In this document: positions 25,844 to 38,561 of the stretch, one piece after another
How positions within the stretch are numbered: the first letter of the stretch is position 1
Layout of the letters: every line of letters starts with the position of its first letter
The notes under the pieces: model-generated
The model's database searches: none
Told to the model about the DNA's origin: nothing
Seen by the model: the letters and a program-made list of their open reading frames with translations, nothing else
Translations under genes and position numbers: made by a program
Source: Diorhabda sublineata
Taxonomy: Eukaryota; Arthropoda; Insecta; Coleoptera; Chrysomelidae
DNA: 64,000 nt
NCBI RefSeq assembly: GCF_026230105.1
Contig: NW_026614188.1
Location: 310,001-374,000, forward strand
Reading direction: 5' to 3'

Positions 25844-26723
25844 ATGATATCTGACAAAGTTAGATACAAACTCACTCAAATATATGAGAAATGTTGAAAT
25901 TCGACTTCAAATTAGGAAGATAGACTTTGAAAATTTTCCATATTTTCAAAGTGACAGTTGACCTCAATGGTCTTCAATCGATGTTATTCGATGATATCTG
26001 ACAAAGTTAGATGCAAGCTCACTCAAATATATGAGAAATGTTGAAATTCGACTTCACATTAGGAAGATAGACTTGCAAATTTTCAATTATTACAAAGTGA
26101 CAGTTGACCTCAATGGTCTTCAATCGATGTTATTCGATGATATCTGACAAAGTTAGATGCAAACTCACTCAAATATATGAGAAATGTTGAAATTCGACTT
26201 CACATTAGGAAGATAGACTTGCAAATTTTCAATTATTACAAAGTGACAGTTGACCTCAATGGTCTTCAATCGATGTTATTCGATGATATCTGACAGAGTT
26301 AGATGCAAACTCACTCAAATATATGAGAAATGTTGGAATTCGACTTCAAATTATGAAGATAGACTTTGAAAATTTTCCATATTTTCAAAGTGACAGTTGA
26401 CCTTAATGGGCTTCAATGGATGTTATTCGATGATATCTGACAAAGTTAGATGCAAACTCACTCAAATATATGAGAAATGTTGAAATTCGACTTCACATTA
26501 GGAAGATAGACTTTGAAAATTTTCAATTATTACAAAGTGACAGTTGACCTCAATAGGCTTCAATGGATGTTATTCGATGATATCTGACAAAGTTAGATGC
26601 AAACTCACTCAAATATATGAGAAATGTTGAAATTCGACTTCAAATTAGGAAGATAGACTTTGAAAATTTTCAATTATTACAAAGTGACAGTTGACCTCAA
26701 TGGTCTTCAATCGATGTTATTCG

Positions 26724-27150
26724 ATGATATCTGAGAGAGTTAGATGCAAACTCACTCAAATATATTAGAAATGTTGAAATTCGACTTCAAATTAGGAACA
26801 TATACTTTGAAAATTTTCCATATTTACAAAGTGACAGTTGACCTCAATGGTCTTCAATCGATGATATCTGACAGAGTTAGATGCAAACTCACTCAAATAT
26901 ATGAGAAATGTTGAAATTCGACTTCACATTAGGAAGATAGACTTTGAAAATTTTCAATTATTACAAGGGACAGTTGACCTCAATAGGCTTCAATGGATGT
27001 TATTCGATATCTGACAAAGTTAGATGCAAACTCACTCAAATATATGAGAAATGTTGAAATTCGACTTCAAATTAGGAAGATAGACTTTGAAAATTTTCAA
27101 TTATTACAAAGTGACAGTTGACCTCAATGGTCTTCAATCGATGTTATTCG
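26724..27150. repeat. Deletion trio, copy 2
   Basis: Same three deletions as 25417-25843. It adds 'tattag' (monomer position 43 G to T, at 26766), which copies 3 and 4 also share, so those two descend from this form rather than from copy 1. Confidence 0.85.
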
Positions 27151-27297
27151 ATGATATCTGACAAAGTTAGATACAAACTCACTCAAATATATGAGAAATG
27201 TTGAAATTCGACTTCAAATTAGGAAGATAGACTTTGAAAATTTTCCATATTTTCAAAGTGACAGTTGACCTCAATGGTCTTCAATCGATGTTATTCG

Positions 27298-29496
27298 ATG
27301 ATATCTGACAAAGTTAGATGCAAGCTCACTCAAATATATGAGAAATGTTGAAATTCGACTTCACATTAGGAAGATAGACTTGCAAATTTTCAATTATTAC
27401 AAAGTGACAGTTGACCTCAATGGTCTTCAATCGATGTTATTCGATGATATCTGACAAAGTTAGATGCAAACTCACTCAAATATATGAGAAATGTTGAAAT
27501 TCGACTTCACATTAGGAAGATAGACTTGCAAATTTTCAATTATTACAAAGTGACAGTTGACCTCAATGGTCTTCAATCGATGTTATTCGATGATATCTGA
27601 CAGAGTTAGATGCAAACTCACTCAAATATATGAGAAATGTTGGAATTCGACTTCAAATTATGAAGATAGACTTTGAAAATTTTCCATATTTTCAAAGTGA
27701 CAGTTGACCTTAATGGGCTTCAATGGATGTTATTCGATGATATCTGACAAAGTTAGATGCAAACTCACTCAAATATATGAGAAATGTTGAAATTCGACTT
27801 CACATTAGGAAGATAGACTTTGAAAATTTTCAATTATTACAAAGTGACAGTTGACCTCAATAGGCTTCAATGGATGTTATTCGATGATATCTGACAAAGT
27901 TAGATGCAAACTCACTCAAATATATGAGAAATGTTGAAATTCGACTTCAAATTAGGAAGATAGACTTTGAAAATTTTCAATTATTACAAAGTGACAGTTG
28001 ACCTCAATGGTCTTCAATCGATGTTATTCGATGATATCTGACAAAGTTAGATATAAACTCACTCAAATATATGAGAAATGTTGAAATTCGACTTCAAATT
28101 AGGAAGTAAGACTTTGAAAATTTTCCATATTTTCAAAGTGACAGTTGACCTCAATGGTCTTCAATCGATGTTATTCGATGATATCTGACAAAGTTAGATG
28201 CAAACTCACTCAAATATATGAGAAATGTTGAAATTCGACTTCACATTAGGAAGATAGACTTGCAAATTTTCAATTATTACAAAGTGACAGTTGACCTCAA
28301 TGGTCTTCAATCGATGTTATTCGATGATATCTGACAAAGTTAGATGCAAACTCACTCAAATATATGAGAAATGTTGGAATTCGACTTCAAATTATGAAGA
28401 TAGACTTTGAAAATTTTCCATATTTTCAAAGTGACAGTTGACCTTAATGGGCTTCAATGGATGTTATTCGATGATATCTGACAAAGTTAGATGCAAACTC
28501 ACTCAAATATATGAGAAATGTTGAAATTAGACTTCACATTAGGAAGATAGACTTTGAAAATTTTCCATATTTTCAAAGTGACAGTTGACCTCAATGGGCT
28601 TCAATCGATGTTATTCGATGATATCTGACAGAGTTAGATGCAAACTCACTCAAATATATGAGAAATGTTGAAATTCGACTTCACATTAGGAAGATAGACT
28701 TGCAAATTTTCAATTATTACAAAGTGACAGTTGACCTCAATGGTCTTCAATCGATGTTATTCGATGATATCTGACAAAGTTAGATGCAAACTCACTCAAA
28801 TATATGAGAAATGTTGGAATTCGACTTCAAATTATGAAGATAGACTTTGAAAATTTTCCATATTTTCAAAGTGACAGTTGACCTTAATGGGCTTCAATGG
28901 ATGTTATTCGATGATATCTGACAGAGTTAGATGCAAACTCACTCAAATATATGAGAAATGTTGAAATTCGACTTCACATTAGGAAGATAGACTTGCAAAT
29001 TTTCAATTATTACAAAGTGACAGTTGACCTCAATGGTCTTCAATCGATGTTATTCGATGATATCTGACAAAGTTAGATGCAAACTCACTCAAATATATGA
29101 GAAATGTTGAAATTCGACTTCACATTAGGAAGATAGACTTGCAAATTTTCAATTATTACAAAGTGACAGTTGACCTCAATGGTCTTCAATCGATGTTATT
29201 CGATGATATCTGACAGAGTTAGATGCAAACTCACTCAAATATATGAGAAATGTTGGAATTCGACTTCAAATTATGAAGATAGACTTTGAAAATTTTCCAT
29301 ATTTTCAAAGTGACAGTTGACCTTAATGGGCTTCAATGGATGTTATTCGATGATATCTGACAAAGTTAGATGCAAACTCACTCAAATATATGAGAAATGT
29401 TGAAATTCGACTTCACATTAGGAAGATAGACTTTGAAAATTTTCAATTATTACAAAGTGACAGTTGACCTCAATGGTCTTCAATCGATGTTATTCG
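27298..29496. repeat. 15-monomer segment shared with 33870-36068
   Basis: Monomers 187-201 match 232-246 at an offset of 6572 bp, each 2199 bp long. Shared rare marks include 'gatataaac' and 'aggaagtaag' (28101 and 34673). Differences seen: 'gacttgc' against 'gacttac' in the first monomer, 'ggaaga' against 'ggaaaa' at 34090, and 'gaaattag' (28529) against 'gaaattcg'. The match ends where 29497 is a gagagag/ggaattc chimera but 36069 is a normal gagagag/aacatag monomer. Confidence 0.85.
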
Positions 29497-29643
29497 ATGA
29501 TATCTGAGAGAGTTAGATGCAAACTCACTCAAATATATGAGAAATGTTGGAATTCGACTTCAAATTATGAAGATAGACTTTGAAAATTTTCCATATTTTC
29601 AAAGTGACAGTTGACCTTAATGGGCTTCAATGGATGTTATTCG
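29497..29643. repeat. Chimeric monomer: gagagag head, ggaattc tail
   Basis: Starts 'ctgagagag' like the aacatag monomers but continues 'ggaattcg...tatgaag...ccttaatgg' like the ggaattc class. The join lies between monomer positions 14 and 54. It creates a two-monomer duplication: ggaattc then CAC ggtct is repeated (29203-29496, 29497-29790). Confidence 0.8.
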
Positions 29644-29790
29644 ATGATATCTGACAAAGTTAGATGCAAACTCACTCAAATATATGAGAAATGTTGAAAT
29701 TCGACTTCACATTAGGAAGATAGACTTTGAAAATTTTCAATTATTACAAAGTGACAGTTGACCTCAATGGTCTTCAATCGATGTTATTCG

Positions 29791-29937
29791 ATGATATCTG
29801 AGAGAGTTAGATGCAAACTCACTCAAATATATGAGAAATGTTGAAATTCGACTTCAAATTAGGAACATAGACTTTGAAAATTTTCCATATTTTCAAAGTG
29901 ACAGTTGACCTCAATGGTCTTCAATCGATGTTATTCG
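29791..29937. repeat. Chimeric monomer: gagagag/aacatag head, ccatattttc tail
   Basis: Other gagagag/aacatag monomers carry ccatatttac. This one carries ccatattttc ggtct and is followed directly by the 'tatgcgaaatg' monomer. At 36069-36655 and 39735-40321 two monomers (cagag CAC ggtct and part of gatac AAA ccatattttc) lie between these pieces. A two-monomer deletion with the join between positions 77 and 103 explains it. Confidence 0.75.
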
Positions 29938-31829
29938 ATGATATCTGACAAAGTTAGATGCAAACTCACTCAAATATATGCGAAATGTTGAAATTCGACT
30001 TCACATTAGGAAGATAGACTTGCAAATTTTCAATTATTACAAAGTGACAGTTGACCTCAATGGTCTTCAATCGATGTTATTCGATGATATCTGACAAAGT
30101 TAGATACATACTCACTCAAATATATGAGAAATGTTGAAATTCGACTTCACATTAGGAAGATAGACTTGCAAATTTTCAATTATTACAAAGTGACAGTTGA
30201 CCTCAATGGGCTTCAATTGATGTTATTCGATGACATCTGACAAAGTTAGATGCAAACTCACTCAAATATATGAGAAATGTTGAAATTCGACTTCAAATTA
30301 GGAAGATAGACTTTGAAAATTTTCAATTATTACAAAGTGACAGTTGACCTCAATGGGCTTCAATCGATGTTATTCGATGATATCTGACAGAGTTAGATGC
30401 AAACTCACTCAAATATATGAGAAATGTTGAAATTCGACTTCACATTAGGAAGATAGACTTTGAAAATTTTCAATTATTACAAAGTGACAGTTGACCTCAA
30501 TGGTCTTCAATCGATGTTATTCGATGATATCTGAGAGAGTTAGATGCAAACTCACTCAAATATATTAGAAATGTTGAAATTCGACTTCAAATTAGGAACA
30601 TATACTTTGAAAATTTTCCATATTTACAAAGTGACAGTTGACCTCAATGGTCTTCAATCGATGATATCTGACAGAGTTAGATGCAAACTCACTCAAATAT
30701 ATGAGAAATGTTGAAATTCGACTTCACATTAGGAAGATAGACTTTGAAAATTTTCAATTATTACAAGGGACAGTTGACCTCAATAGGCTTCAATGGATGT
30801 TATTCGATATCTGACAAAGTTAGATGCAAACTCACTCAAATATATGAGAAATGTTGAAATTCGACTTCAAATTAGGAAGATAGACTTTGAAAATTTTCAA
30901 TTATTACAAAGTGACAGTTGACCTCAATGGTCTTCAATCGATGTTATTCGATGATATCTGACAAAGTTAGATGCAAGCTCACTCAAATATATGAGAAATG
31001 TTGAAATTCGACTTCAAATTAGGAAGATAGACTTTGAAAATTTTCAATTATTACAAAGTGACAGTTGACCTCAATGGTCTTCAATCGATGTTATTCGATG
31101 ATATCTGACAAAGTTAGATGCAAACTCACTCAAATATATGAGAAATGTTGAAATTCGACTTCACATTAGGAAGATAGACTTGCAAATTTTCAATTATTAC
31201 AAAGTGACAGTTGACCTCAATGGTCTTCAATCGATGTTATTCGATGATATCTGACAGAGTTAGATGCAAACTCACTCAAATATATGAGAAATGTTGGAAT
31301 TCGACTTCAAATTATGAAGATAGACTTTGAAAATTTTCCATATTTTCAAAGTGACAGTTGACCTCAATGGTCTTCAAACGATGTTATTCGATGATATCTG
31401 ACAAAGTTAGATGCAAGCTCACTCAAATATATGAGAAATGTTGAAATTCGACTTCACATTAGGAAGATAGACTTACAAATTTTCAATTATTACAAAGTGA
31501 CAGTTGACCTCAATGGTCTTCAATCGATGTTATTCGATGATATCTGACAAAGTTAGATGCAAACTCACTCAAATATATGAGAAATGTTGAAATTCGACTT
31601 CACATTAGGAAGATAGACTTGCAAATTTTCAATTATTACAAAGTGACAGTTGACCTCAATGGTCTTCAATCGATGTTATTCGATGATATCTGACAGAGTT
31701 AGATGCAAACTCACTCAAATATATGAGAAATGTTGGAATTCGACTTCAAATTATGAAGATAGACTTTGAAAATTTTCCATATTTTCAAAGTGACAGTTGA
31801 CCTTAATGGGCTTCAATGGATGTTATTCG
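29938..31829. repeat. 13-monomer segment shared with 32417-34308
   Basis: Monomers 205-217 match 222-234 at an offset of 2479 bp, each 1892 bp long. Marks in order: 'tatgcgaaatg' (C at 29981), 'gatacatactc', 'gacatct' AAA, cagag CAC, the deletion trio with 'tattag', 'gcaagctc' AAA, gacttgc, ggaattc with 'tcaaacg', 'gcaagctc' with 'gacttac', gacttgc, ggaattc. Differences seen: 'cctcaatgg' against 'ccccaatgg' (33843) and 'ggaaga' against 'ggaaaa' (34090). About 590 bp (31830-32416) separate the copies. Confidence 0.87.
30524..30950. repeat. Deletion trio, copy 3
   Basis: Same 10-bp, 1-bp and 3-bp losses as 26724-27150, including 'tattag'. It is followed by 'gcaagctc' AAA in place of gatac AAA, so the downstream flank differs from copies 1 and 2. 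Confidence 0.85.
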
Positions 31830-31976
31830 ATGATATCTGACAAAGTTAGATGCAAACTCACTCAAATATATGAGAAATGTTGAAATTCGACTTCAAATTA
31901 TGAAGATAGACTTTGAAAATTTTCCATATTTTCAAAGTGACAGTTGACCTTAATGGGCTTCAATGGATGTTATTCG
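31830..31976. repeat. Chimeric monomer: ordinary head, 'tatgaag' tail
   Basis: Has 'tgttgaaattcg' like ordinary monomers but 'cttcaaattatgaag...ccatattttc...ccttaatgg' like the ggaattc class. It is the only tatgaag monomer I saw without the EcoRI-site change, and it sits directly after a full ggaattc monomer. The join lies between positions 54 and 72. Confidence 0.75.
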
Positions 31977-32416
31977 ATGATATCTGACAAAGTTAGATGC
32001 AAACTCACTCAAATATATGAGAAATGTTGAAATTCGACTTCACATTAGGAAGATAGACTTTGAAAATTTTCCATATTTTCAAAGTGACAGTTGACCTCAA
32101 TGGGCTTCAATCGATGTTATTCGATGATATCTGACAGAGTTAGATGCAAACTCACTCAAATATATGAGAAATGTTGAAATTCGACTTCACATTAGGAAGA
32201 TAGACTTGCAAATTTTCAATTATTACAAAGTGACAGTTGACCTCAATGGTCTTCAATCGATGTTATTCGATGATATCTGACAAAGTTAGATGCAAACTCA
32301 CTCAAATATATGAGAAATGTTGGAATTCGACTTCAAATTATGAAGATAGACTTTGAAAATTTTCCATATTTTCAAAGTGACAGTTGACCTCAATGGTCTT
32401 CAATCGATGTTATTCG

Positions 32417-34308
32417 ATGATATCTGACAAAGTTAGATGCAAACTCACTCAAATATATGCGAAATGTTGAAATTCGACTTCACATTAGGAAGATAGACTT
32501 GCAAATTTTCAATTATTACAAAGTGACAGTTGACCTCAATGGTCTTCAATCGATGTTATTCGATGATATCTGACAAAGTTAGATACATACTCACTCAAAT
32601 ATATGAGAAATGTTGAAATTCGACTTCACATTAGGAAGATAGACTTGCAAATTTTCAATTATTACAAAGTGACAGTTGACCTCAATGGGCTTCAATTGAT
32701 GTTATTCGATGACATCTGACAAAGTTAGATGCAAACTCACTCAAATATATGAGAAATGTTGAAATTCGACTTCAAATTAGGAAGATAGACTTTGAAAATT
32801 TTCAATTATTACAAAGTGACAGTTGACCTCAATGGGCTTCAATCGATGTTATTCGATGATATCTGACAGAGTTAGATGCAAACTCACTCAAATATATGAG
32901 AAATGTTGAAATTCGACTTCACATTAGGAAGATAGACTTTGAAAATTTTCAATTATTACAAAGTGACAGTTGACCTCAATGGTCTTCAATCGATGTTATT
33001 CGATGATATCTGAGAGAGTTAGATGCAAACTCACTCAAATATATTAGAAATGTTGAAATTCGACTTCAAATTAGGAACATATACTTTGAAAATTTTCCAT
33101 ATTTACAAAGTGACAGTTGACCTCAATGGTCTTCAATCGATGATATCTGACAGAGTTAGATGCAAACTCACTCAAATATATGAGAAATGTTGAAATTCGA
33201 CTTCACATTAGGAAGATAGACTTTGAAAATTTTCAATTATTACAAGGGACAGTTGACCTCAATAGGCTTCAATGGATGTTATTCGATATCTGACAAAGTT
33301 AGATGCAAACTCACTCAAATATATGAGAAATGTTGAAATTCGACTTCAAATTAGGAAGATAGACTTTGAAAATTTTCAATTATTACAAAGTGACAGTTGA
33401 CCTCAATGGTCTTCAATCGATGTTATTCGATGATATCTGACAAAGTTAGATGCAAGCTCACTCAAATATATGAGAAATGTTGAAATTCGACTTCAAATTA
33501 GGAAGATAGACTTTGAAAATTTTCAATTATTACAAAGTGACAGTTGACCTCAATGGTCTTCAATCGATGTTATTCGATGATATCTGACAAAGTTAGATGC
33601 AAACTCACTCAAATATATGAGAAATGTTGAAATTCGACTTCACATTAGGAAGATAGACTTGCAAATTTTCAATTATTACAAAGTGACAGTTGACCTCAAT
33701 GGTCTTCAATCGATGTTATTCGATGATATCTGACAGAGTTAGATGCAAACTCACTCAAATATATGAGAAATGTTGGAATTCGACTTCAAATTATGAAGAT
33801 AGACTTTGAAAATTTTCCATATTTTCAAAGTGACAGTTGACCCCAATGGTCTTCAAACGATGTTATTCGATGATATCTGACAAAGTTAGATGCAAGCTCA
33901 CTCAAATATATGAGAAATGTTGAAATTCGACTTCACATTAGGAAGATAGACTTACAAATTTTCAATTATTACAAAGTGACAGTTGACCTCAATGGTCTTC
34001 AATCGATGTTATTCGATGATATCTGACAAAGTTAGATGCAAACTCACTCAAATATATGAGAAATGTTGAAATTCGACTTCACATTAGGAAAATAGACTTG
34101 CAAATTTTCAATTATTACAAAGTGACAGTTGACCTCAATGGTCTTCAATCGATGTTATTCGATGATATCTGACAGAGTTAGATGCAAACTCACTCAAATA
34201 TATGAGAAATGTTGGAATTCGACTTCAAATTATGAAGATAGACTTTGAAAATTTTCCATATTTTCAAAGTGACAGTTGACCTTAATGGGCTTCAATGGAT
34301 GTTATTCG
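32417..34308. repeat. 13-monomer segment, second copy of 29938-31829
   Basis: Offset 2479 bp; contains the fourth deletion trio (33003-33429). Its right end overlaps the 33870-36068 segment, so two source segments (from 29.9-31.8 kb and 27.3-29.5 kb) are spliced together here and share monomers 33870-34308. Confidence 0.86.
33003..33429. repeat. Deletion trio, copy 4
   Basis: Last copy of the 137+146+144-bp trio, with 'tattag' at 33045. The 10-bp loss is not seen again in the window. Confidence 0.85.
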
Positions 34309-36068
34309 ATGATATCTGACAAAGTTAGATGCAAACTCACTCAAATATATGAGAAATGTTGAAATTCGACTTCACATTAGGAAGATAGACTTTGAAAATT
34401 TTCAATTATTACAAAGTGACAGTTGACCTCAATAGGCTTCAATGGATGTTATTCGATGATATCTGACAAAGTTAGATGCAAACTCACTCAAATATATGAG
34501 AAATGTTGAAATTCGACTTCAAATTAGGAAGATAGACTTTGAAAATTTTCAATTATTACAAAGTGACAGTTGACCTCAATGGTCTTCAATCGATGTTATT
34601 CGATGATATCTGACAAAGTTAGATATAAACTCACTCAAATATATGAGAAATGTTGAAATTCGACTTCAAATTAGGAAGTAAGACTTTGAAAATTTTCCAT
34701 ATTTTCAAAGTGACAGTTGACCTCAATGGTCTTCAATCGATGTTATTCGATGATATCTGACAAAGTTAGATGCAAACTCACTCAAATATATGAGAAATGT
34801 TGAAATTCGACTTCACATTAGGAAGATAGACTTGCAAATTTTCAATTATTACAAAGTGACAGTTGACCTCAATGGTCTTCAATCGATGTTATTCGATGAT
34901 ATCTGACAAAGTTAGATGCAAACTCACTCAAATATATGAGAAATGTTGGAATTCGACTTCAAATTATGAAGATAGACTTTGAAAATTTTCCATATTTTCA
35001 AAGTGACAGTTGACCTTAATGGGCTTCAATGGATGTTATTCGATGATATCTGACAAAGTTAGATGCAAACTCACTCAAATATATGAGAAATGTTGAAATT
35101 CGACTTCACATTAGGAAGATAGACTTTGAAAATTTTCCATATTTTCAAAGTGACAGTTGACCTCAATGGGCTTCAATCGATGTTATTCGATGATATCTGA
35201 CAGAGTTAGATGCAAACTCACTCAAATATATGAGAAATGTTGAAATTCGACTTCACATTAGGAAGATAGACTTGCAAATTTTCAATTATTACAAAGTGAC
35301 AGTTGACCTCAATGGTCTTCAATCGATGTTATTCGATGATATCTGACAAAGTTAGATGCAAACTCACTCAAATATATGAGAAATGTTGGAATTCGACTTC
35401 AAATTATGAAGATAGACTTTGAAAATTTTCCATATTTTCAAAGTGACAGTTGACCTTAATGGGCTTCAATGGATGTTATTCGATGATATCTGACAGAGTT
35501 AGATGCAAACTCACTCAAATATATGAGAAATGTTGAAATTCGACTTCACATTAGGAAGATAGACTTGCAAATTTTCAATTATTACAAAGTGACAGTTGAC
35601 CTCAATGGTCTTCAATCGATGTTATTCGATGATATCTGACAAAGTTAGATGCAAACTCACTCAAATATATGAGAAATGTTGAAATTCGACTTCACATTAG
35701 GAAGATAGACTTGCAAATTTTCAATTATTACAAAGTGACAGTTGACCTCAATGGTCTTCAATCGATGTTATTCGATGATATCTGACAGAGTTAGATGCAA
35801 ACTCACTCAAATATATGAGAAATGTTGGAATTCGACTTCAAATTATGAAGATAGACTTTGAAAATTTTCCATATTTTCAAAGTGACAGTTGACCTTAATG
35901 GGCTTCAATGGATGTTATTCGATGATATCTGACAAAGTTAGATGCAAACTCACTCAAATATATGAGAAATGTTGAAATTCGACTTCACATTAGGAAGATA
36001 GACTTTGAAAATTTTCAATTATTACAAAGTGACAGTTGACCTCAATGGTCTTCAATCGATGTTATTCG
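33870..36068. repeat. 15-monomer segment, second copy of 27298-29496
   Basis: Offset 6572 bp. It contains two alternating runs of gacttgc and ggaattc monomers and the rare 'gatataaac/aagtaag' monomer at 34603. Confidence 0.85.
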
Positions 36069-36655
36069 ATGATATCTGAGAGAGTTAGATGCAAACTCAC
36101 TCAAATATATGAGAAATGTTGAAATTCGACTTCAAATTAGGAACATAGACTTTGAAAATTTTCCATATTTACAAAGTGACAGTTGACCTCAATGGTCTTC
36201 AATCGATGTTATTCGATGATATCTGACAGAGTTAGATGCAAACTCACTCAAATATATGAGAAATGTTGAAATTCGACTTCACATTAGGAAGATAGACTTT
36301 GAAAATTTTCAATTATTACAAAGTGACAGTTGACCTCAATGGTCTTCAATCGATGTTATTCGATGATATCTGACAAAGTTAGATACAAACTCACTCAAAT
36401 ATATGAGAAATGTTGAAATTCGACTTCAAATTAGGAAGATAGACTTTGAAAATTTTCCATATTTTCAAAGTGACAGTTGACCTCAATGGTCTTCAATCGA
36501 TGTTATTCGATGATATCTGACAAAGTTAGATGCAAACTCACTCAAATATATGCGAAATGTTGAAATTCGACTTCACATTAGGAAGATAGACTTGCAAATT
36601 TTCAATTATTACAAAGTGACAGTTGACCTCAATGGGCTTCAATTGATGTTATTCG
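35483..36655. repeat. Eight-monomer segment shared with 39149-40321
   Basis: Monomers 243-250 match 268-275 at an offset of 3666 bp, 1173 bp each: two gacttgc, ggaattc, CAC ggtct, gagagag/aacatag, cagag CAC, gatac AAA, 'tatgcgaaatg' gacttgc. The last monomer ends 'gggct tcaattg' here and 'ggtct tcaatcg' in the second copy, so the homology stops inside it. Confidence 0.84.
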
Positions 36656-36949
36656 ATGACATCTGACAAAGTTAGATGCAAACTCACTCAAATATATGAG
36701 AAATGTTGAAATTCGACTTCAAATTAGGAAGATAGACTTTGAAAATTTTCAATTATTACAAAGTGACAGTTGACCTCAATGGGCTTCAATCGATGTTATT
36801 CGATGATATCTGACAGAGTTAGATGCAAACTCACTCAAATATATGAGAAATGTTGAAATTCGACTTCACATTAGGAAGATAGACTTTGAAAATTTTCAAT
36901 TATTACAAAGTGACAGTTGACCTCAATGGTCTTCAATCGATGTTATTCG

Positions 36950-38268
36950 ATGATATCTGACAAAGTTAGATACATACTCACTCAAATATATGAGAAATGT
37001 TGAAATTCGACTTCACATTAGGAAGATAGACTTGCAAATTTTCAATTATTACAAAGTGACAGTTGACCTCAATGGGCTTCAATTGATGTTATTCGATGAC
37101 ATCTGACAAAGTTAGATGCAAACTCACTCAAATATATGAGAAATGTTGAAATTCGACTTCAAATTAGGAAGATAGACTTTGAAAATTTTCAATTATTACA
37201 AAGTGACAGTTGACCTCAATGGGCTTCAATCGATGTTATTCGATGATATCTGACAGAGTTAGATGCAAACTCACTCAAATATATGAGAAATGTTGAAATT
37301 CGACTTCACATTAGGAAGATAGACTTTGAAAATTTTCAATTATTACAAAGTGACAGTTGACCTCAATAGGCTTCAATGGATGTTATTCGATGATATCTGA
37401 CAAAGTTAGATGCAAACTCACTCAAATATATGAGAAATGTTGAAATTCGACTTCAAATTAGGAAGATAGACTTTGAAAATTTTCAATTATTACAAAGTGA
37501 CAGTTGACCTCAATGGTCTTCAATCGATGTTATTCGATGATATCTGAGAGAGTTAGATGCAAACTCACTCAAATATATGAGAAATGTTGAAATTCGACTT
37601 CAAATTAGGAAGATAGACTTTGAAAATTTTCCATATTTACAGTGACAGTTGACCTCAATGGGCTTCAATGGATGTTATTCGATGACATCTGACAAAGTTA
37701 GATGCAAACTCACTCAAATATATGAGAAATGTTGAAATTCGACTTCAAATTAGGTAGATAGACTTTGAAAATTTTCCATATTTTCAAAGTGACAGTTGAC
37801 CTCAATGGGCTTCAATGGATGTTATTCGATGATATCTGACAAAGTTAGATGCAAACTCACTCAAATATATGAGAAATGTTGAAATTCGACTTCACATTAG
37901 GAAGATAGACTTTGAAAATTTTCCATATTTTCAAAGTGACAGTTGACCTCAATGGGCTTCAATGGATGTTATTCGATGATATCTGACAAAGTTAGATGCA
38001 AACTCACTCAAATATATGAGAAATGTTGAAGTTCGACTTCACATTAAGAAGATAGACTTTGAAAATTTTCAATTATTACAAAGTGACAGTTGACCTCAAT
38101 GGGCTTCAATGGATGTTATTCGATGATATCAGACAAAGTTAGATGCAAACTCTCTTAATATATGAGAAATGTTGAAATTCGACTTCACATTAGGAAGATA
38201 GACTTTGAAAATTTTCAATTATTACAAAGTGACAGTTGACCTTAATGGGCTTCAATGGATGTTATTCG
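36950..38268. repeat. Nine-monomer higher-order repeat, copy 1 of 3
   Basis: Order: 'gatacatactc' gacttgc tcaattg; gacatct AAA; cagag CAC aggct; AAA caatt ggtct; gagagag with 'atttacagtg'; gacatct with 'aggtagatag' (37752); CAC ccata; 'gaagttcg/attaagaag'; 'atcagac/ctcttaata'. It recurs at 40322-41640 (offset 3372), and at 43990-45161 with one monomer missing. The final monomer ends 'ccttaatgg' here and 'ggtct tcaatcg' in the others. Confidence 0.87.
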
Positions 38269-38561
38269 ATGATATCTAACAGAGTTAGATGCAAACTCAC
38301 TCAAATATATGAGAAATGTTGAAATTCGACTTCACATTAGGAAGATAGACTTGCAAATTTTCAATTATTACAAAGTGACAGTTGACCTCAATGGTCTTCA
38401 ATCGATGTTATTCGATGATATCTGACAAAGTTAGATGCAAACTCACTCAAATATATGATAAATGTTGAAATTCGACTTCAAATTAGGAAGATAGACTTTG
38501 AAAATTTTCAATTATTACAAAGTGACAGTTGACCTCAATGGTCTTCAATCGATGTTATTCG

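Larger units (their letters stand above)
25417..28030. repeat. Tandem 9-mer higher-order repeat, two 1307-bp units
   Basis: Units 25417-26723 and 26724-28030 have the same nine monomers and the same indels (-10, -1, -3, -1, -1, giving 1307 in place of 1323). Order: 10-bp-deleted gagagag monomer; 'acaaggga' monomer; a monomer with the 'atatctg' start; gatac AAA; 'gcaagctc' gacttgc; gacttgc; ggaattc; CAC aggct; AAA caatt ggtct. Differences seen: 'gataaag' against 'gacaaag' in the third monomer, and 'tatgag' against 'tattag' in the first. Confidence 0.87.
14260..30229. repeat. Array block 2: 'gacttgc' and 'ggaattc' monomers
   Basis: The first shortened monomer of the window (14260-14405, 146 bp) has 'gacttgcaaatttt' in place of 'gactttgaaaatttt'. 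Monomers with this 1-bp loss recur 47 times between 14260 and 44135, counting two 'gacttac' forms, and nowhere else. They often come in pairs followed by a 'ggaattcg...tatgaag...ccttaatgg' monomer, first at 14699. Other markers are 'gagagag/aacatag/ccatatttac' and 'gatac' monomers. Period-18 and period-9 higher-order repeats dominate. Confidence 0.88.

Noticed and set aside
37537..37681. Promoter or terminator elements in 'tatat' and palindromic motifs
   Set aside because: These motifs are part of every monomer and are not tied to any gene, so they carry no regulatory evidence.
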